From ZC4RG29 sp964521255 (lineage in GTDB: Bacteria; Bacteroidota; Bacteroidia; Cytophagales; Cyclobacteriaceae), in NCBI GenBank assembly GCA_964521255.1, contig CAZFRM010000002.1:186001-250000 (forward strand): a stretch of DNA of 64,000 nt. The letters run 5' to 3'. This document shows positions 1-7,549 of the stretch, in pieces. Below the pieces are notes generated by a model, which saw only the letters and a list, made by a program, of their open reading frames with translations, was not told where the DNA came from and did no database searches. The position numbers and the translations under genes are program-made. Position 1 is the stretch's first letter; every line of letters begins with the position of its first letter.

Positions 1-1
1 C

Positions 2-775
2 GATGCAGGACAGATTGCACTTTGGCCAACGATCAAACAATATATCACGAAAGGAAAGACCTTATATTTCTCTCACGGATTTGGCATCACATTCAAAGAT
101 CAAACGAATATTGTTCCTTCACCAGATGTGGATGTAATTCTTGCAGCGCCAAAAGGTTCTGGCACATCTGTTCGCAGATTGTTTTTGCAAGGTAAAGGTA
201 TCAATGCAAGCTACGCTGTGTTTCAAGATGCAACCGGCAATGCAAAAACTAAAGCCATCGCACTAGGTATTGGCGTGGGAGCTGGTTATTTATTTGAAAC
301 AGATTTCAAAAAAGAAGTATACTCAGATCTTACCGGAGAGCGCGGTACACTAATGGGTGCTATCGCTGGAATTTTCGAAGCGCAATATGAAGTACTTCGT
401 GCTAATGGTCACACACCTTCTGAGGCTTTCAACGAAACTGTTGAAGAACTTACGCAAAGTCTTATGCCGCTCGTTGCTGAGAACGGAATGGACTGGATGT
501 ATGCTAACTGTTCCACTACTGCACAACGGGGCGCTTTAGACTGGAAGAAAAAATTCAAAGCAGCGACACTTCCTGTGTTCCAGGAGTTGTATAACAGTGT
601 AGCTACAGGTGCCGAAGCAAAACGCACTATCGACACTTGCAGCAAACCTGACTACCGTGAAAAACTTGCCGAAGAACTGAAAGAACTTCGCGAAAGCGAA
701 CTCTGGCAGGCCGGCGCCGCTGTTCGTCAACTAAGACCTGAGAAGGCTACGGTTGAAGCGAGTATGATTAATTAA
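2..775 (+). CDS. ilvC: Ketol-acid reductoisomerase, C-terminal part (5' end outside window)
   Basis: IlvC makes 2,3-dihydroxy-isovalerate or -methylvalerate with NADPH and Mg2+ in valine, leucine and isoleucine synthesis. The reading frame is open from base 2, so the gene starts upstream of the window. Visible are the end of the Rossmann domain (SHGFGITF, then AAPKGSGT) and the knotted helical domain with the metal and substrate signature GERGTLMGAIAGIFEAQYE, followed by ETVEELTQSL and NCSTTAQRGALDW. The wording of these motifs resembles the fungal and Bacteroidota form more than E. coli IlvC. It ends in a run of charged residues and stops at 773-775. In many Bacteroidota the leu genes follow ilvC directly. 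Here about 6.8 kb of accessory genes lies between them. Confidence 0.95.
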   Translation, partial: DAGQIALWPTIKQYITKGKTLYFSHGFGITFKDQTNIVPSPDVDVILAAPKGSGTSVRRLFLQGKGINASYAVFQDATGNAKTKAIALGIGVGAGYLFETDFKKEVYSDLTGERGTLMGAIAGIFEAQYEVLRANGHTPSEAFNETVEELTQSLMPLVAENGMDWMYANCSTTAQRGALDWKKKFKAATLPVFQELYNSVATGAEAKRTIDTCSKPDYREKLAEELKELRESELWQAGAAVRQLRPEKATVEASMIN

Positions 776-1004
776 TTTGGCGATTAGCAAATTAGCCGAT
801 GTGCAGATGTGTCTAGTGATTGCGTCTGCACATTTTTTATTTAAAGCAATGAATCTTATCGATACGCTAGAGAAGCGTGAAGACTTATCCGTTACAAAAC
901 AAGTCTGGGCAACGGGAATCATGATTGCTGTTAAAAAATGATTTGAAACTTAAAGGTGACTGGCAAATTGTGTCCAGGGTAATCCTGAATCGCAGGTGTT
1001 GATT

Positions 1005-1880
1005 TTATATAGATGGAGTTCGACGTATATATTTTAAATCCTGCTTCTTCACGACCAATGCACCCGTCAATACAATCAGCCACACAATGAATACGTAATG
1101 TTGATACATGGACAATTTCTGATCAGCATCCAGATCTGGAAACAACATCCCGGAAATGGTTCCGCTGGAATTCATACTTAGATGAAGCATGATGGCGAGG
1201 AACAAGCTTTCTCCTGTACGGTTGAACAACCATGTGTAAATAAAACTTGAACCAATAACGGCAAGGAAAAATATGCAAACGAGCGAGATGCCGACCGGGA
1301 AACCACTGATAGCCGTTCCGGTCTTCGCCCAGAACAGAGGAGTATGCCAGAGCGCCCATACGAACCCGATGATGATACTGCTCTGCACCGGTTTATCTCT
1401 GTGATCAAGTTGAGGAAGAGCAAACCCCCGCCAGCCGATTTCTTCCGCAAGCGGCCCGAAAATAACGGGAACAATAAATACGACAGGAATCCAGGGTAGC
1501 AATCCGTAGTTAACATTTCCCACCTGCCCACCGAATGTTGCATATACTATCACTGCCAGTCCCCACAAGACCGGCCCTGTGAGAAGACTCATCAGCAGCC
1601 AGCGAAATCCAACGCGAATGCTTACAATGCGCTTCAGCAACGTTCTGATTCCTTCACGGCCGTCATACCAGAACGTGAGAACCAGCCCTGTGATGGTTGG
1701 TGCATAAGCACCAAGAAAGAAGATCAGTAAAACACTCAACGGTGATTCAAATGGACTTGCTTCTAATGCTCCGATGATAGGCAACCAGCATGTCCAGGAA
1801 AAGATGCAGGTGATGATGCTAAAGATGAAAAATTTTCGATTCATAGTCTGAGTTGATTTATCCCTTAGACTAGAATTCAT
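1005..1880 (-). CDS. CPBP family intramembrane metalloprotease
   Basis: A hydrophobic protein of up to 291 residues with about seven or eight membrane segments and the CPBP (CAAX protease and bacteriocin-processing, formerly Abi) motifs: EEIGWRG near residue 146 (EExxxR) and the His of LWHTPLFW about 35 residues later. Family members are membrane glutamic or metal-type endopeptidases. Some process CAAX proteins, some give immunity to bacteriocins, and for most the substrate is unknown. The first ATG gives a polar leader. The ATG at 1842-1844 (MNRKFF) puts the first membrane segment at the N-terminus and may be the true start. It is the last unit of the minus-strand series in which long repeats separate single genes. 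Confidence 0.85.
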   Translation of the reverse strand: MNSSLRDKSTQTMNRKFFIFSIITCIFSWTCWLPIIGALEASPFESPLSVLLIFFLGAYAPTITGLVLTFWYDGREGIRTLLKRIVSIRVGFRWLLMSLLTGPVLWGLAVIVYATFGGQVGNVNYGLLPWIPVVFIVPVIFGPLAEEIGWRGFALPQLDHRDKPVQSSIIIGFVWALWHTPLFWAKTGTAISGFPVGISLVCIFFLAVIGSSFIYTWLFNRTGESLFLAIMLHLSMNSSGTISGMLFPDLDADQKLSMYQHYVFIVWLIVLTGALVVKKQDLKYIRRTPSI

Positions 1881-1975
1881 GAAGATGGGTTACACACGTT
1901 TGAGCATTATGCCCGGACCAGATTGGGGCTAGATAGCCCCTCCGCCTTAGTTGGTGTTCTTCACTAACGGGTACT

Positions 1976-2044
1976 TACAACTTCGCCTGAGCTTTGTGGC
2001 CGATTCTCTGCGCGTGGGATTTCGTTTAAGCCTTATATGTTGTG
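1976..2044 (-). repeat. Cassette-spacer repeat, copy A (attC-like)
   Basis: About 65 bp match the distal half of copy B closely: both share CTTCGCCTGA, TTCTCTGCGCG, GGATTTCGTTTAAGCC and TTATATGTTGTG on the plus strand. The GTTG core is at 2039-2042. The part of copies B and C that lies further to the right in each copy is missing here, so the left boundary is uncertain; it may reach about 1962 (CACTAACGGG). It lies between the CPBP gene and the HigBA pair. Confidence 0.7.
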
Positions 2045-2060
2045 GGCGCCACATTTCTTC

Positions 2061-2381
2061 TCAATAAGCAAATTTCTTTTTATTCAACTCTACGTTGAAA
2101 TTCACTTTTGCTCCCAATGCGTCAAAAACTTTTATGATTGTTTCAAATCGTGCGTTCTTTACACTGTTCTCTATTTTAGAAATCTGTGCTTTCTGAACGC
2201 CAACTAATTCTCCCAATTGTTCTTGAGTTAAATTACGTTCTTGTCTTGCTCGTTTGATTGCGTGTCCAAGTAAATCAATTCGTAATTCGTTTTCAAAAGC
2301 TTCTCTTTTTGGAGTTCCTCGTTTTCCAATATGTTTGTCAATCATGGTATCAAGTGATACGGTTTTAAATTTCTTTCCCAT
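2061..2381 (-). CDS. HigA-type antitoxin, XRE helix-turn-helix protein
   Basis: 106 residues. Residues 40-95 form a Cro/C1-type helix-turn-helix (RARQERNLTQEQLGELV, then QKAQISKIE), followed by a short acidic and aromatic tail. It starts 2 bp after the stop of the toxin gene, so the two are translated as a unit with the toxin first, the usual higBA order. The antitoxin is expected to bind and neutralise the toxin and to repress the shared promoter upstream of 2755. The operon is bounded by repeat copies A and B. Toxin-antitoxin pairs are common in integron cassettes, where they stabilise arrays. Confidence 0.85.
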   Translation of the reverse strand: MGKKFKTVSLDTMIDKHIGKRGTPKREAFENELRIDLLGHAIKRARQERNLTQEQLGELVGVQKAQISKIENSVKNARFETIIKVFDALGAKVNFNVELNKKKFAY

Positions 2382-2383
2382 AA

Positions 2384-2755
2384 TTATTTTCTTTTAGTTC
2401 TATTCTTATTTTCCAAACCTGCCTGCCGGTAGGCAATGTACTGTCTCCTAATCTCTTCTGCTCTGGCAATTTCTTTTGGTGGTGTTTTCGCTGTTGTCTT
2501 TATAAATCCATGAGTTGCAACAACCAATGGTCCGTCTGATTTATCCCAAAAAGACAACAGTCTATAGTATTTACCATTATACAAAGTCCGAAATTCCCAT
2601 ATAAACTCATTGAGTTTTTTAAATAACTCTTGCTCATAGATGAATTGGGATTTCTTCATGTTGTAATAGATTTTTCCACGTGTCTTCTCGTCAAGACCAT
2701 TTAGAAAATCAATTACCTCCGGCAATAACTCTATCTCAAAATTGGGTCGTTCCAT
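2384..2755 (-). CDS. HigB/RelE-type toxin (phage Gp49-like family)
   Basis: 123 residues with the RelE/HigB-like pattern: LPEVIDFLNGLDEKTRGKI at the N-terminus, KKLNEFIWEFRTLYNGKYYRLL in the centre and VVATHGFIKTTAKTPPKEIARAEEI near the end. Family members are ribosome-dependent mRNA endonucleases. The start is the ATG at 2753-2755. Close to the C-terminus the codons for AYRQAGL consist of a palindrome (2418-2436) of a type that also occurs outside genes in this window, so the tail may be an acquired extension. It is partnered with the HTH protein 2 bp downstream. Confidence 0.85.
   Translation of the reverse strand: MERPNFEIELLPEVIDFLNGLDEKTRGKIYYNMKKSQFIYEQELFKKLNEFIWEFRTLYNGKYYRLLSFWDKSDGPLVVATHGFIKTTAKTPPKEIARAEEIRRQYIAYRQAGLENKNRTKRK
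2418..2436. repeat. Short palindrome inside the higB-type gene
   Basis: The sequence TGCCTGCCGGTAGGCA and its flanks form a GC-rich palindrome. Related sequences are found at 10729-10751 and inside the hairpin element at 43933-44066. Here it lies within the coding region and is read through as AYRQAGL. Confidence 0.6.
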
Positions 2756-2863
2756 TCAATCTTTTACAAAGATACTGAAATTTCCCAATCGGGAAACAGC
2801 CTTTTCATCAAAAAAATGATTGACTGACAAATCTGTTTTTTTTGATTTTGTGGTCGTGCCCTC

Positions 2864-3045
2864 CAACACCCAAATATCAGCTATACTGATATATTCTCTT
2901 TTATTGCTCGTCTCTCTGCTATTAATAGCATAGCCACACCTTTAGCAAAGTGATTCTTTTATAACGAAGAAGGGCCCTGTAACTTCGCCTGAACTTCGTG
3001 GGCCAATTCTCTGCGCGCGGGATTTCGTTTAAGCCTTATATGTTG
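2864..3045 (-). repeat. Cassette-spacer repeat, copy B (attC-like, 182 bp)
   Basis: The full-length member of the repeat family. On the minus strand it begins with CAACATATAAGGCTTAAACG and ends with GGGTGTTG, so both ends carry the CAAC/GTTG core expected of attC sites. Inside are TGCTATTAATAGCA (2917-2930), a GGGCCC-centred palindrome (2973-2978) and a TATCAG/CTGATA stem. It lies downstream of the serine hydrolase gene and upstream of HigBA. Similarity to copy C extends over both outer parts; copy C lacks a central block of about 37 bp. Confidence 0.75.
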
Positions 3046-3101
3046 TGCCTGGTGCGCATCTGGTCTTATTCCTTATTGTCCTACTTGTCAATTATATAGA
3101 A

Positions 3102-4205
3102 TTAGTTTTTATTCAATGACTTCAATACGTATTCAAAAATGTTATGACTTCTTAGATGTCCATACCCCTGTCCGTATGCACTGGAAATCAGGCTTACAAC
3201 CAGATTCTCACTTGGTACAACAAACAGTAGATTGCCGCCATTTCCAGAGGCATAAATGCAGTCGTATTTTTTGCCATTAACTTCCTTTGTCATAGTGAAC
3301 CAAAAATAACCATAAGAGTTGGCAAACGGGTCATCCTTTGAGATGTCAAATCGTTTCTTGGATATTTCATTAATCCATGTCGAACTGACAATCTTTTTCC
3401 CTTGCCATTGACCTTTATTGATTATCAGTTGCCCAAGTTTCGCAAAGTCTAATGCTGATAAATACAAATTACCCATCGGTCCGGTTCTACCATTTGACGC
3501 GGTGTACCAATAGAACTCTCTTATTCCTAAAGGTGTGAATAGGTTTTCTACAGCAAAGTCCGAAAGCTTTTTACCCGATGCTTCTTCTATAATTGCGCCA
3601 ACAAGCATTGGGCAAACATCATTGTAGACATATTTCTGTCCTGGAGCAAAACTCATCGGTAGAGAAATGGCAAAGTTCACCCAATTGTCATTTGTGAGCC
3701 AGTTTCCAGTGCTGCCTGCAGAATTCTCATCATTGTCGTCTGCGCTGAGTCCGGAAGACATCGCAAGCAGGTGTTTGATCTTAATATCCTGGTGTCCGTC
3801 TTTGTCAGGACGAATAAACTTAGGACTCGGGAAAAAATAATAAATACTTTGCTCGGTACTTATGACTAAACCTCTGTCAATAGCTATTCCCAAAAGTAAA
3901 GACGTCACACTTTTACCAGCGGATCGGATATCGTGAATCGTCTCCCTCCAATAAGTATTAAAATATTCCTCAACAACTAATTTGTTATCTTTTATTACTA
4001 CCAATCCCCTAAAGTCGTTTGGAGGATTTGAGTTGATTGTTTGAATCAACTTTGCAATCGTGTCTTGACTCATTTTAACCGAAGTCAGATCTGTCCGCGG
4101 TAAATCTGGAATAGGTTGTTTTAGTTTGTCGGTTAAATCACCTTGTCCAATACAAGTGGTGCTCGCCAGAAGTCCGATTGCTAAAATTCTAATTAGGTCG
4201 TTCAT
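3102..4205 (-). CDS. Secreted serine hydrolase, beta-lactamase class C fold
   Basis: 367 residues from the ATG at 4203-4205, which is preceded by a purine-rich stretch and begins a clear signal peptide (MNDLIRILAIGLLAS). The open frame extends to a GTG at 4247, but that lies in the repeat boundary and gives no signal peptide. The SxxK motif is in IRSAGKSVTSLLLG and the YxN motif in KYVYNDVCPML. The C-terminal strand region is ASGNGGNLLFVVPS. The family includes esterases, D-amino-acid amidases and penicillin-binding-type proteins, so the substrate cannot be told. The whole unit is flanked by complementary 8-base ends (3042-3049 and 4243-4250), as expected of an excisable cassette. Confidence 0.88.
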   Translation of the reverse strand: MNDLIRILAIGLLASTTCIGQGDLTDKLKQPIPDLPRTDLTSVKMSQDTIAKLIQTINSNPPNDFRGLVVIKDNKLVVEEYFNTYWRETIHDIRSAGKSVTSLLLGIAIDRGLVISTEQSIYYFFPSPKFIRPDKDGHQDIKIKHLLAMSSGLSADDNDENSAGSTGNWLTNDNWVNFAISLPMSFAPGQKYVYNDVCPMLVGAIIEEASGKKLSDFAVENLFTPLGIREFYWYTASNGRTGPMGNLYLSALDFAKLGQLIINKGQWQGKKIVSSTWINEISKKRFDISKDDPFANSYGYFWFTMTKEVNGKKYDCIYASGNGGNLLFVVPSENLVVSLISSAYGQGYGHLRSHNIFEYVLKSLNKN

Positions 4206-4246
4206 CTTTATTTCTTTGGGTATAATCTGTCCAAGCGCATGAGGCA

Positions 4247-4389
4247 CAACACCCGAATATCAGCAATACCGATAATCTCTTTTATTGCTCATCTCTCTGC
4301 TTTTTCGAAAGCATAGCCATACCTTTAGCCAAATGATTCTTTTATAACGAAGAAGGGTCCCTGCAACTTCGTTTAAGCGCTATATGTTG
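4247..4389 (-). repeat. Cassette-spacer repeat, copy C (attC-like, 143 bp)
   Basis: Aligned with copy B it shares the block from AACACCCRAATATCAG through TTTTATAACGAAGAAGGG, and the end CTTCGTTTAAGC..TATATGTTG. It lacks the central block of about 37 bp. The apical hairpin is TGCTTTTTCGAAAGCA (4298-4313), whereas copy B has TGCTATTAATAGCA: the stem is kept although its bases differ. It lies between the solute-binding-protein gene and the serine hydrolase gene. Confidence 0.75.
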
Positions 4390-4424
4390 CCACTGGATTC
4401 CAAACCTTAAGATACCTATAACAT

Positions 4425-5222
4425 TTACTCTACATTCCACATCCATGTTCCATCTTGAAACCACGTCTTCTCGAGAAGCGGTAAGGCTCCGGAAAGTTCT
4501 AATGATGAAATATAATTTTCAACCAGATTTAGGAATTGAGGGTCGTCTGAAGGCAATGCCATCCCAATAGGCTCAATGGTTAATGGCTTATCGGAGGTGA
4601 CCAGATCTTTGCCCTGATTTTTCATTATTGTAATTACACAAATCGGTTTGTCGGCAACCATGGCATCAGCCTTATCATTTAATACCATTTCAACGCCATC
4701 ATCGTAATTGTCCACAAGAATTATTTCATGCCTGGACATATAATTTTCGATAAATTCCTCACTTGTTGATCCTTTAAGGCTAACGATCCTGTATTTTGTA
4801 TCGTTAGCTGCTGAAATCTCACTGATCAGTTTTGATTTCGTAAGAATAGATTTCCCTGAAAGTGTATATGGACCTGCAAAAAGCACTTCCAGATTTCGCT
4901 CGGGTGTTATTGTCATACCCGACATGACTGCATCAATTTTACCTGCTTTGAGCGCTCCCAGCAAATCCGAAAAAGGCATCTCGACCAGTTTAAGTTTCAC
5001 ACCCATGTTTTTTGCAAGTGCATTCGCCAAATCAACTTCATAACCAATCAACTCTCCATTCTTTGCTTTCATTGTGAAGGGTGGCTGTTCTCCCGTCATC
5101 CCGATGCGTATCTCACCTTTTTTAAGGATTGTGGAAAGTACCTTTTGTGTAAATGCCGGGAAAGAGATAAAGACCATTAAAATACTAATGGTTAAATACT
5201 GTGATACGCTTTTCATGTTCAT
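4425..5222 (-). CDS. Periplasmic amino-acid-type solute-binding protein (SBP family 3)
   Basis: 265 residues. An N-terminal signal peptide ends near FPAFTQ. The remainder is a type II periplasmic binding fold: GEIRIGMTGEQPPFTMK, then GELIGYEVDLANALAKNMGV, then ALKAGKIDAVMSGMTITPER. This is the PF00497 pattern of polar amino acid receptors. It also occurs in the sensor parts of kinases and in stand-alone proteins. No permease or ATPase gene is nearby, so it is either an orphan receptor or has a non-transport role. The repeat copy C follows its 3' end, as in gene cassettes, but no matching partner end was found upstream of 5222. Confidence 0.85.
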   Translation of the reverse strand: MNMKSVSQYLTISILMVFISFPAFTQKVLSTILKKGEIRIGMTGEQPPFTMKAKNGELIGYEVDLANALAKNMGVKLKLVEMPFSDLLGALKAGKIDAVMSGMTITPERNLEVLFAGPYTLSGKSILTKSKLISEISAANDTKYRIVSLKGSTSEEFIENYMSRHEIILVDNYDDGVEMVLNDKADAMVADKPICVITIMKNQGKDLVTSDKPLTIEPIGMALPSDDPQFLNLVENYISSLELSGALPLLEKTWFQDGTWMWNVE

Positions 5223-5566
5223 TCGTTGGTTTAATTATAAATAAGTAGTGACAAATTAAGTATTAGGTTTTCGTACTAATCAACCAAGGTAGTAAAACGA
5301 ACTAATTATCCATCTGTTTACACTTCAGTATCTAACTTTTTTATTACCGGATGCCCCACGTGATAAGATACAGACTTCATTAATACTCTTTTTCACTTTG
5401 CAATTACCACCAATGCTTATGCGAAGTTTAAAATTCTCCTTTGTGGCTCACATCTCACCGAAATAATTTCTTTTTACGGAGAAGTTCCAACATTACAATA
5501 TCACTAACTTGCCGGTGCACATTATCTCCCATGCACAAAGACTGATCTTAAATAGTACAAGAACTT
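5223..5566. other. Intergenic region between divergent genes
   Basis: 344 bp, AT-rich. It must hold the promoters of the solute-binding protein gene (minus) and the GNAT gene (plus). No further copy of the cassette-spacer repeat and no integrase-like reading frame was seen. No other structure stands out. Confidence 0.5.
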
Positions 5567-5992
5567 ATGAACATCATAAAGCAAGCATCCACCGATGAAC
5601 AAATCCTTTCTTGTTGGGAAGTGATACAAGTGCTGAGACCTCATCTGCAAAAAGAAAGCGTTCTCAAGATGGTGAACGAAATGAGAGAGCAGGAAGGCTT
5701 CATTATCATTTACATCGAAGAAGATAACAAGCCTGTTGCTTTCGCAGGTTTCAGAAGAATGCAGACTTTATATGGAGGAAAAACTATTTACATCGATGAC
5801 CTGTCAACCTTGCCTGATTATCGCAAGAATGGCTATGGAAAAAAATTGCTGAATTATATCATCGACCTTGCCCGCAAAGAAAATCTTGATGCCGTTCATC
5901 TTGACTCAGGCCACACTCGTTTCGACGCCCACCGCCTTTACCTGAACATGGGATTCCAGATAGCGTCCCATCATTTCATCTTAAAGTTGTAG
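5567..5992 (+). CDS. GNAT family N-acetyltransferase
   Basis: 141 residues. It has the GNAT core: strand 4 IYIDDLSTLPDYRKNGYGKKLL contains the acetyl-CoA pyrophosphate loop (R-x-x-G-x-G/A form, RKNGYG), followed by YIIDLARKENLDAVHLDSG and the C-terminal RLYLNMGFQIASHHF. The ATG at 5567 is the first start after the intergenic region. The acceptor is unknown. The length is usual for small single-domain members. Confidence 0.88.
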   Translation: MNIIKQASTDEQILSCWEVIQVLRPHLQKESVLKMVNEMREQEGFIIIYIEEDNKPVAFAGFRRMQTLYGGKTIYIDDLSTLPDYRKNGYGKKLLNYIIDLARKENLDAVHLDSGHTRFDAHRLYLNMGFQIASHHFILKL

Positions 5993-6098
5993 GGATACTA
6001 ATGCTGCGAAGGTCCCTTGATCTGCAAACCAAAAACCTTTTTAACGGAATAACTTATGGTTCATAAAGTTGTTTTCTTTCTATAAACCCCCAGCCTTT

Positions 6099-6908
6099 AT
6101 GGAACAGTTAACAGCTTACACCGACCGACTTATCGATTGGCTCTTTATCTATGGGCCCAAAGTTCTTGGCGCCATTGTAGTTTTTGTTCTTGGTCTCTAT
6201 GTCATCAACTGGCTGACACGTCAGATGAGCCGTAGCATGGAACGTAGACAGATCGATTTCTCGCTTCAGTCCTTTTTAAGGAGCATGATCAGTATAGGTC
6301 TGAAAATTCTATTGCTGATCACCGTTGCCGGAATGTTGGGAATACAAACCACTTCATTCATTGCAGTAGTTGGCGCCCTTGGCCTGGCAGTTGGTTTAGC
6401 TTTGCAAGGTTCATTGGCAAATTTTGCGGGCGGTGTTTTGATGCTGGTTTTTAAACCCTTTAAAGTAGGCGATCTCATCGAATCACAAGGACAAACCGGA
6501 GTAGTAAGTGAAATTCAAATCTTCAACACCATTCTTTTAACGCCGGAAAACAAAACTGTAATCCTCGCCAATGGCGCTGTCTCGAACAACACCATCATCA
6601 ACTACTCCAAACACGGTAACCTACGTGTCGATATTACCATGGCGGTGTCTCCTTCCAACGATATTCAAAAGGTAAAAAAAGTAGTTGAAGATGAATTGAT
6701 GAATTTTCCTAAAGTCTTGAAAGATCCAAAGCCGTCGGTCAATGTACAACGCGTCGGTGATGGAATGATTACACTGGCCGTCAGACCCTTCGCGACGGTA
6801 GCCGACTATTGGGATGTTTATTTTGGAGTTCAGGAGAAATTAAAAAATGCATTTGATCAAAATGACATTGCAGCACCCATACCGACCAGAGTGATCTTGA
6901 ATAAGTAG
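6099..6908 (+). CDS. Small-conductance mechanosensitive channel, MscS family
   Basis: 269 residues from ATG 6099. The frame is open to a TTG at 6069, but that adds only a polar leader. Two N-terminal membrane helices are followed by the pore helix with the Gly/Ala pattern VGALGLAVGLALQGSLANFAGG, then the beta domain FKPFKVGDLIESQGQTGVV and the alpha/beta cytoplasmic vestibule ending in IPTRVILNK. This is the minimal MscS architecture. It protects cells against hypo-osmotic shock. It stands alone on the plus strand. Confidence 0.92.
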   Translation: MEQLTAYTDRLIDWLFIYGPKVLGAIVVFVLGLYVINWLTRQMSRSMERRQIDFSLQSFLRSMISIGLKILLLITVAGMLGIQTTSFIAVVGALGLAVGLALQGSLANFAGGVLMLVFKPFKVGDLIESQGQTGVVSEIQIFNTILLTPENKTVILANGAVSNNTIINYSKHGNLRVDITMAVSPSNDIQKVKKVVEDELMNFPKVLKDPKPSVNVQRVGDGMITLAVRPFATVADYWDVYFGVQEKLKNAFDQNDIAAPIPTRVILNK

Positions 6909-7279
6909 TCAATTGATTTTTGATCATGATCGATGAGTTTGTATTTATCATAGTGTGCAGATAGGTGACTCCGTGTATAAACAAATTGTGATTCACTATA
7001 AAGAGGAAGAGCATAGCACACAAAGTCCAACTCTATAGGAGTTTTCCTGTTTTTAGAATTTGAATTTTCAAATAAGGCCTGCTCCATAGGGAGCCTCCCC
7101 GATCGAAAGACTTACATTCTCTCTCTCCTGACAAATCCCAATGAACAATTTTCTTCTGCATACACGAGAGGCATCAAAGAATAATTAATCACCGTTATCA
7201 AACACTTCATTTTAATTTCGGGAAAATGGTTTGATGCAATATCTCTTAGCTGCAAAAAAGTTGTTATAACTGACCAAAC
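6909..7279. other. Gene-free stretch upstream of the leu leader
   Basis: No supported reading frame and no repeat family of this window is present. The promoter of the leu operon probably lies near the right end, but no convincing Bacteroidota -33/-7 pair could be assigned by eye. Confidence 0.4.
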
Positions 7280-7471
7280 ACTTGTAAGCGAATGCAAATT
7301 TTTTCTTACAAGTTGTTGATGTAAGCGTGAAGATTTCTCATCTTCGTACGTTAAGAAAAATATTTTTTTCTGAAAGAGTTACTAACTCTCTCAATGATAA
7401 AAACAGAAGCTCAGACAAATTAAAAATATCGCCGCCCCGATGGATTTTCCCTCGGGGCGGTTTCGTTTTTT
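7280..7471 (+). promoter_or_regulatory. Candidate transcription attenuator of the leu operon
   Basis: Upstream of leuC lies an ordered series: a 9-bp stem (ACTTGTAAG 7280-7288 with CTTACAAGT 7305-7313), a 10-codon reading frame (7292-7324, MQIFSYKLLM) with two consecutive Leu TTG codons that overlap the right arm of this stem, smaller hairpins (7329-7345 and about 7374-7390), and a strong intrinsic terminator (CCGCCCCGA 7432-7440 with TCGGGGCGG 7452-7460, then TTTCGTTTTTT). A terminator between promoter and first gene is the hallmark of attenuation. Leader peptide translation as the signal is an inference, and no antiterminator pairing was found by eye. Confidence 0.6.
7432..7471 (+). terminator. 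Intrinsic terminator in the leuC leader
   Basis: A 9-bp perfect GC-rich stem with an 11-base loop is followed by TTTCGTTTTTT. It is placed 79 bp before the leuC start codon. Confidence 0.8.
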
Positions 7472-7549
7472 AGTATATGGGGCAAACTAACAGTTGTTAT
7501 AATTGATTGAAATACAGATAAAAGCAAAATAGAAAAACAGAAGAAGTAT

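Noticed and set aside
1005..5222. A defence island from CPBP (Abi), HigBA and AbiE-like names
   Set aside because: CPBP proteins are not specifically phage defence, HigBA is a common addiction pair and the AbiE pair lies 23 kb away. The cassette-type organisation explains the cluster better.
6069..6098. Upstream TTG start for the MscS gene
   Set aside because: The extra ten residues are not membrane-compatible or conserved in the family, and a good ATG lies at 6099.
7327..7473. A 48-codon frame starting at GTG 7327 that crosses the leader terminator
   Set aside because: Its translation has no family resemblance, its start is weak and the frame includes both arms of the terminator. It is more likely a chance open frame.
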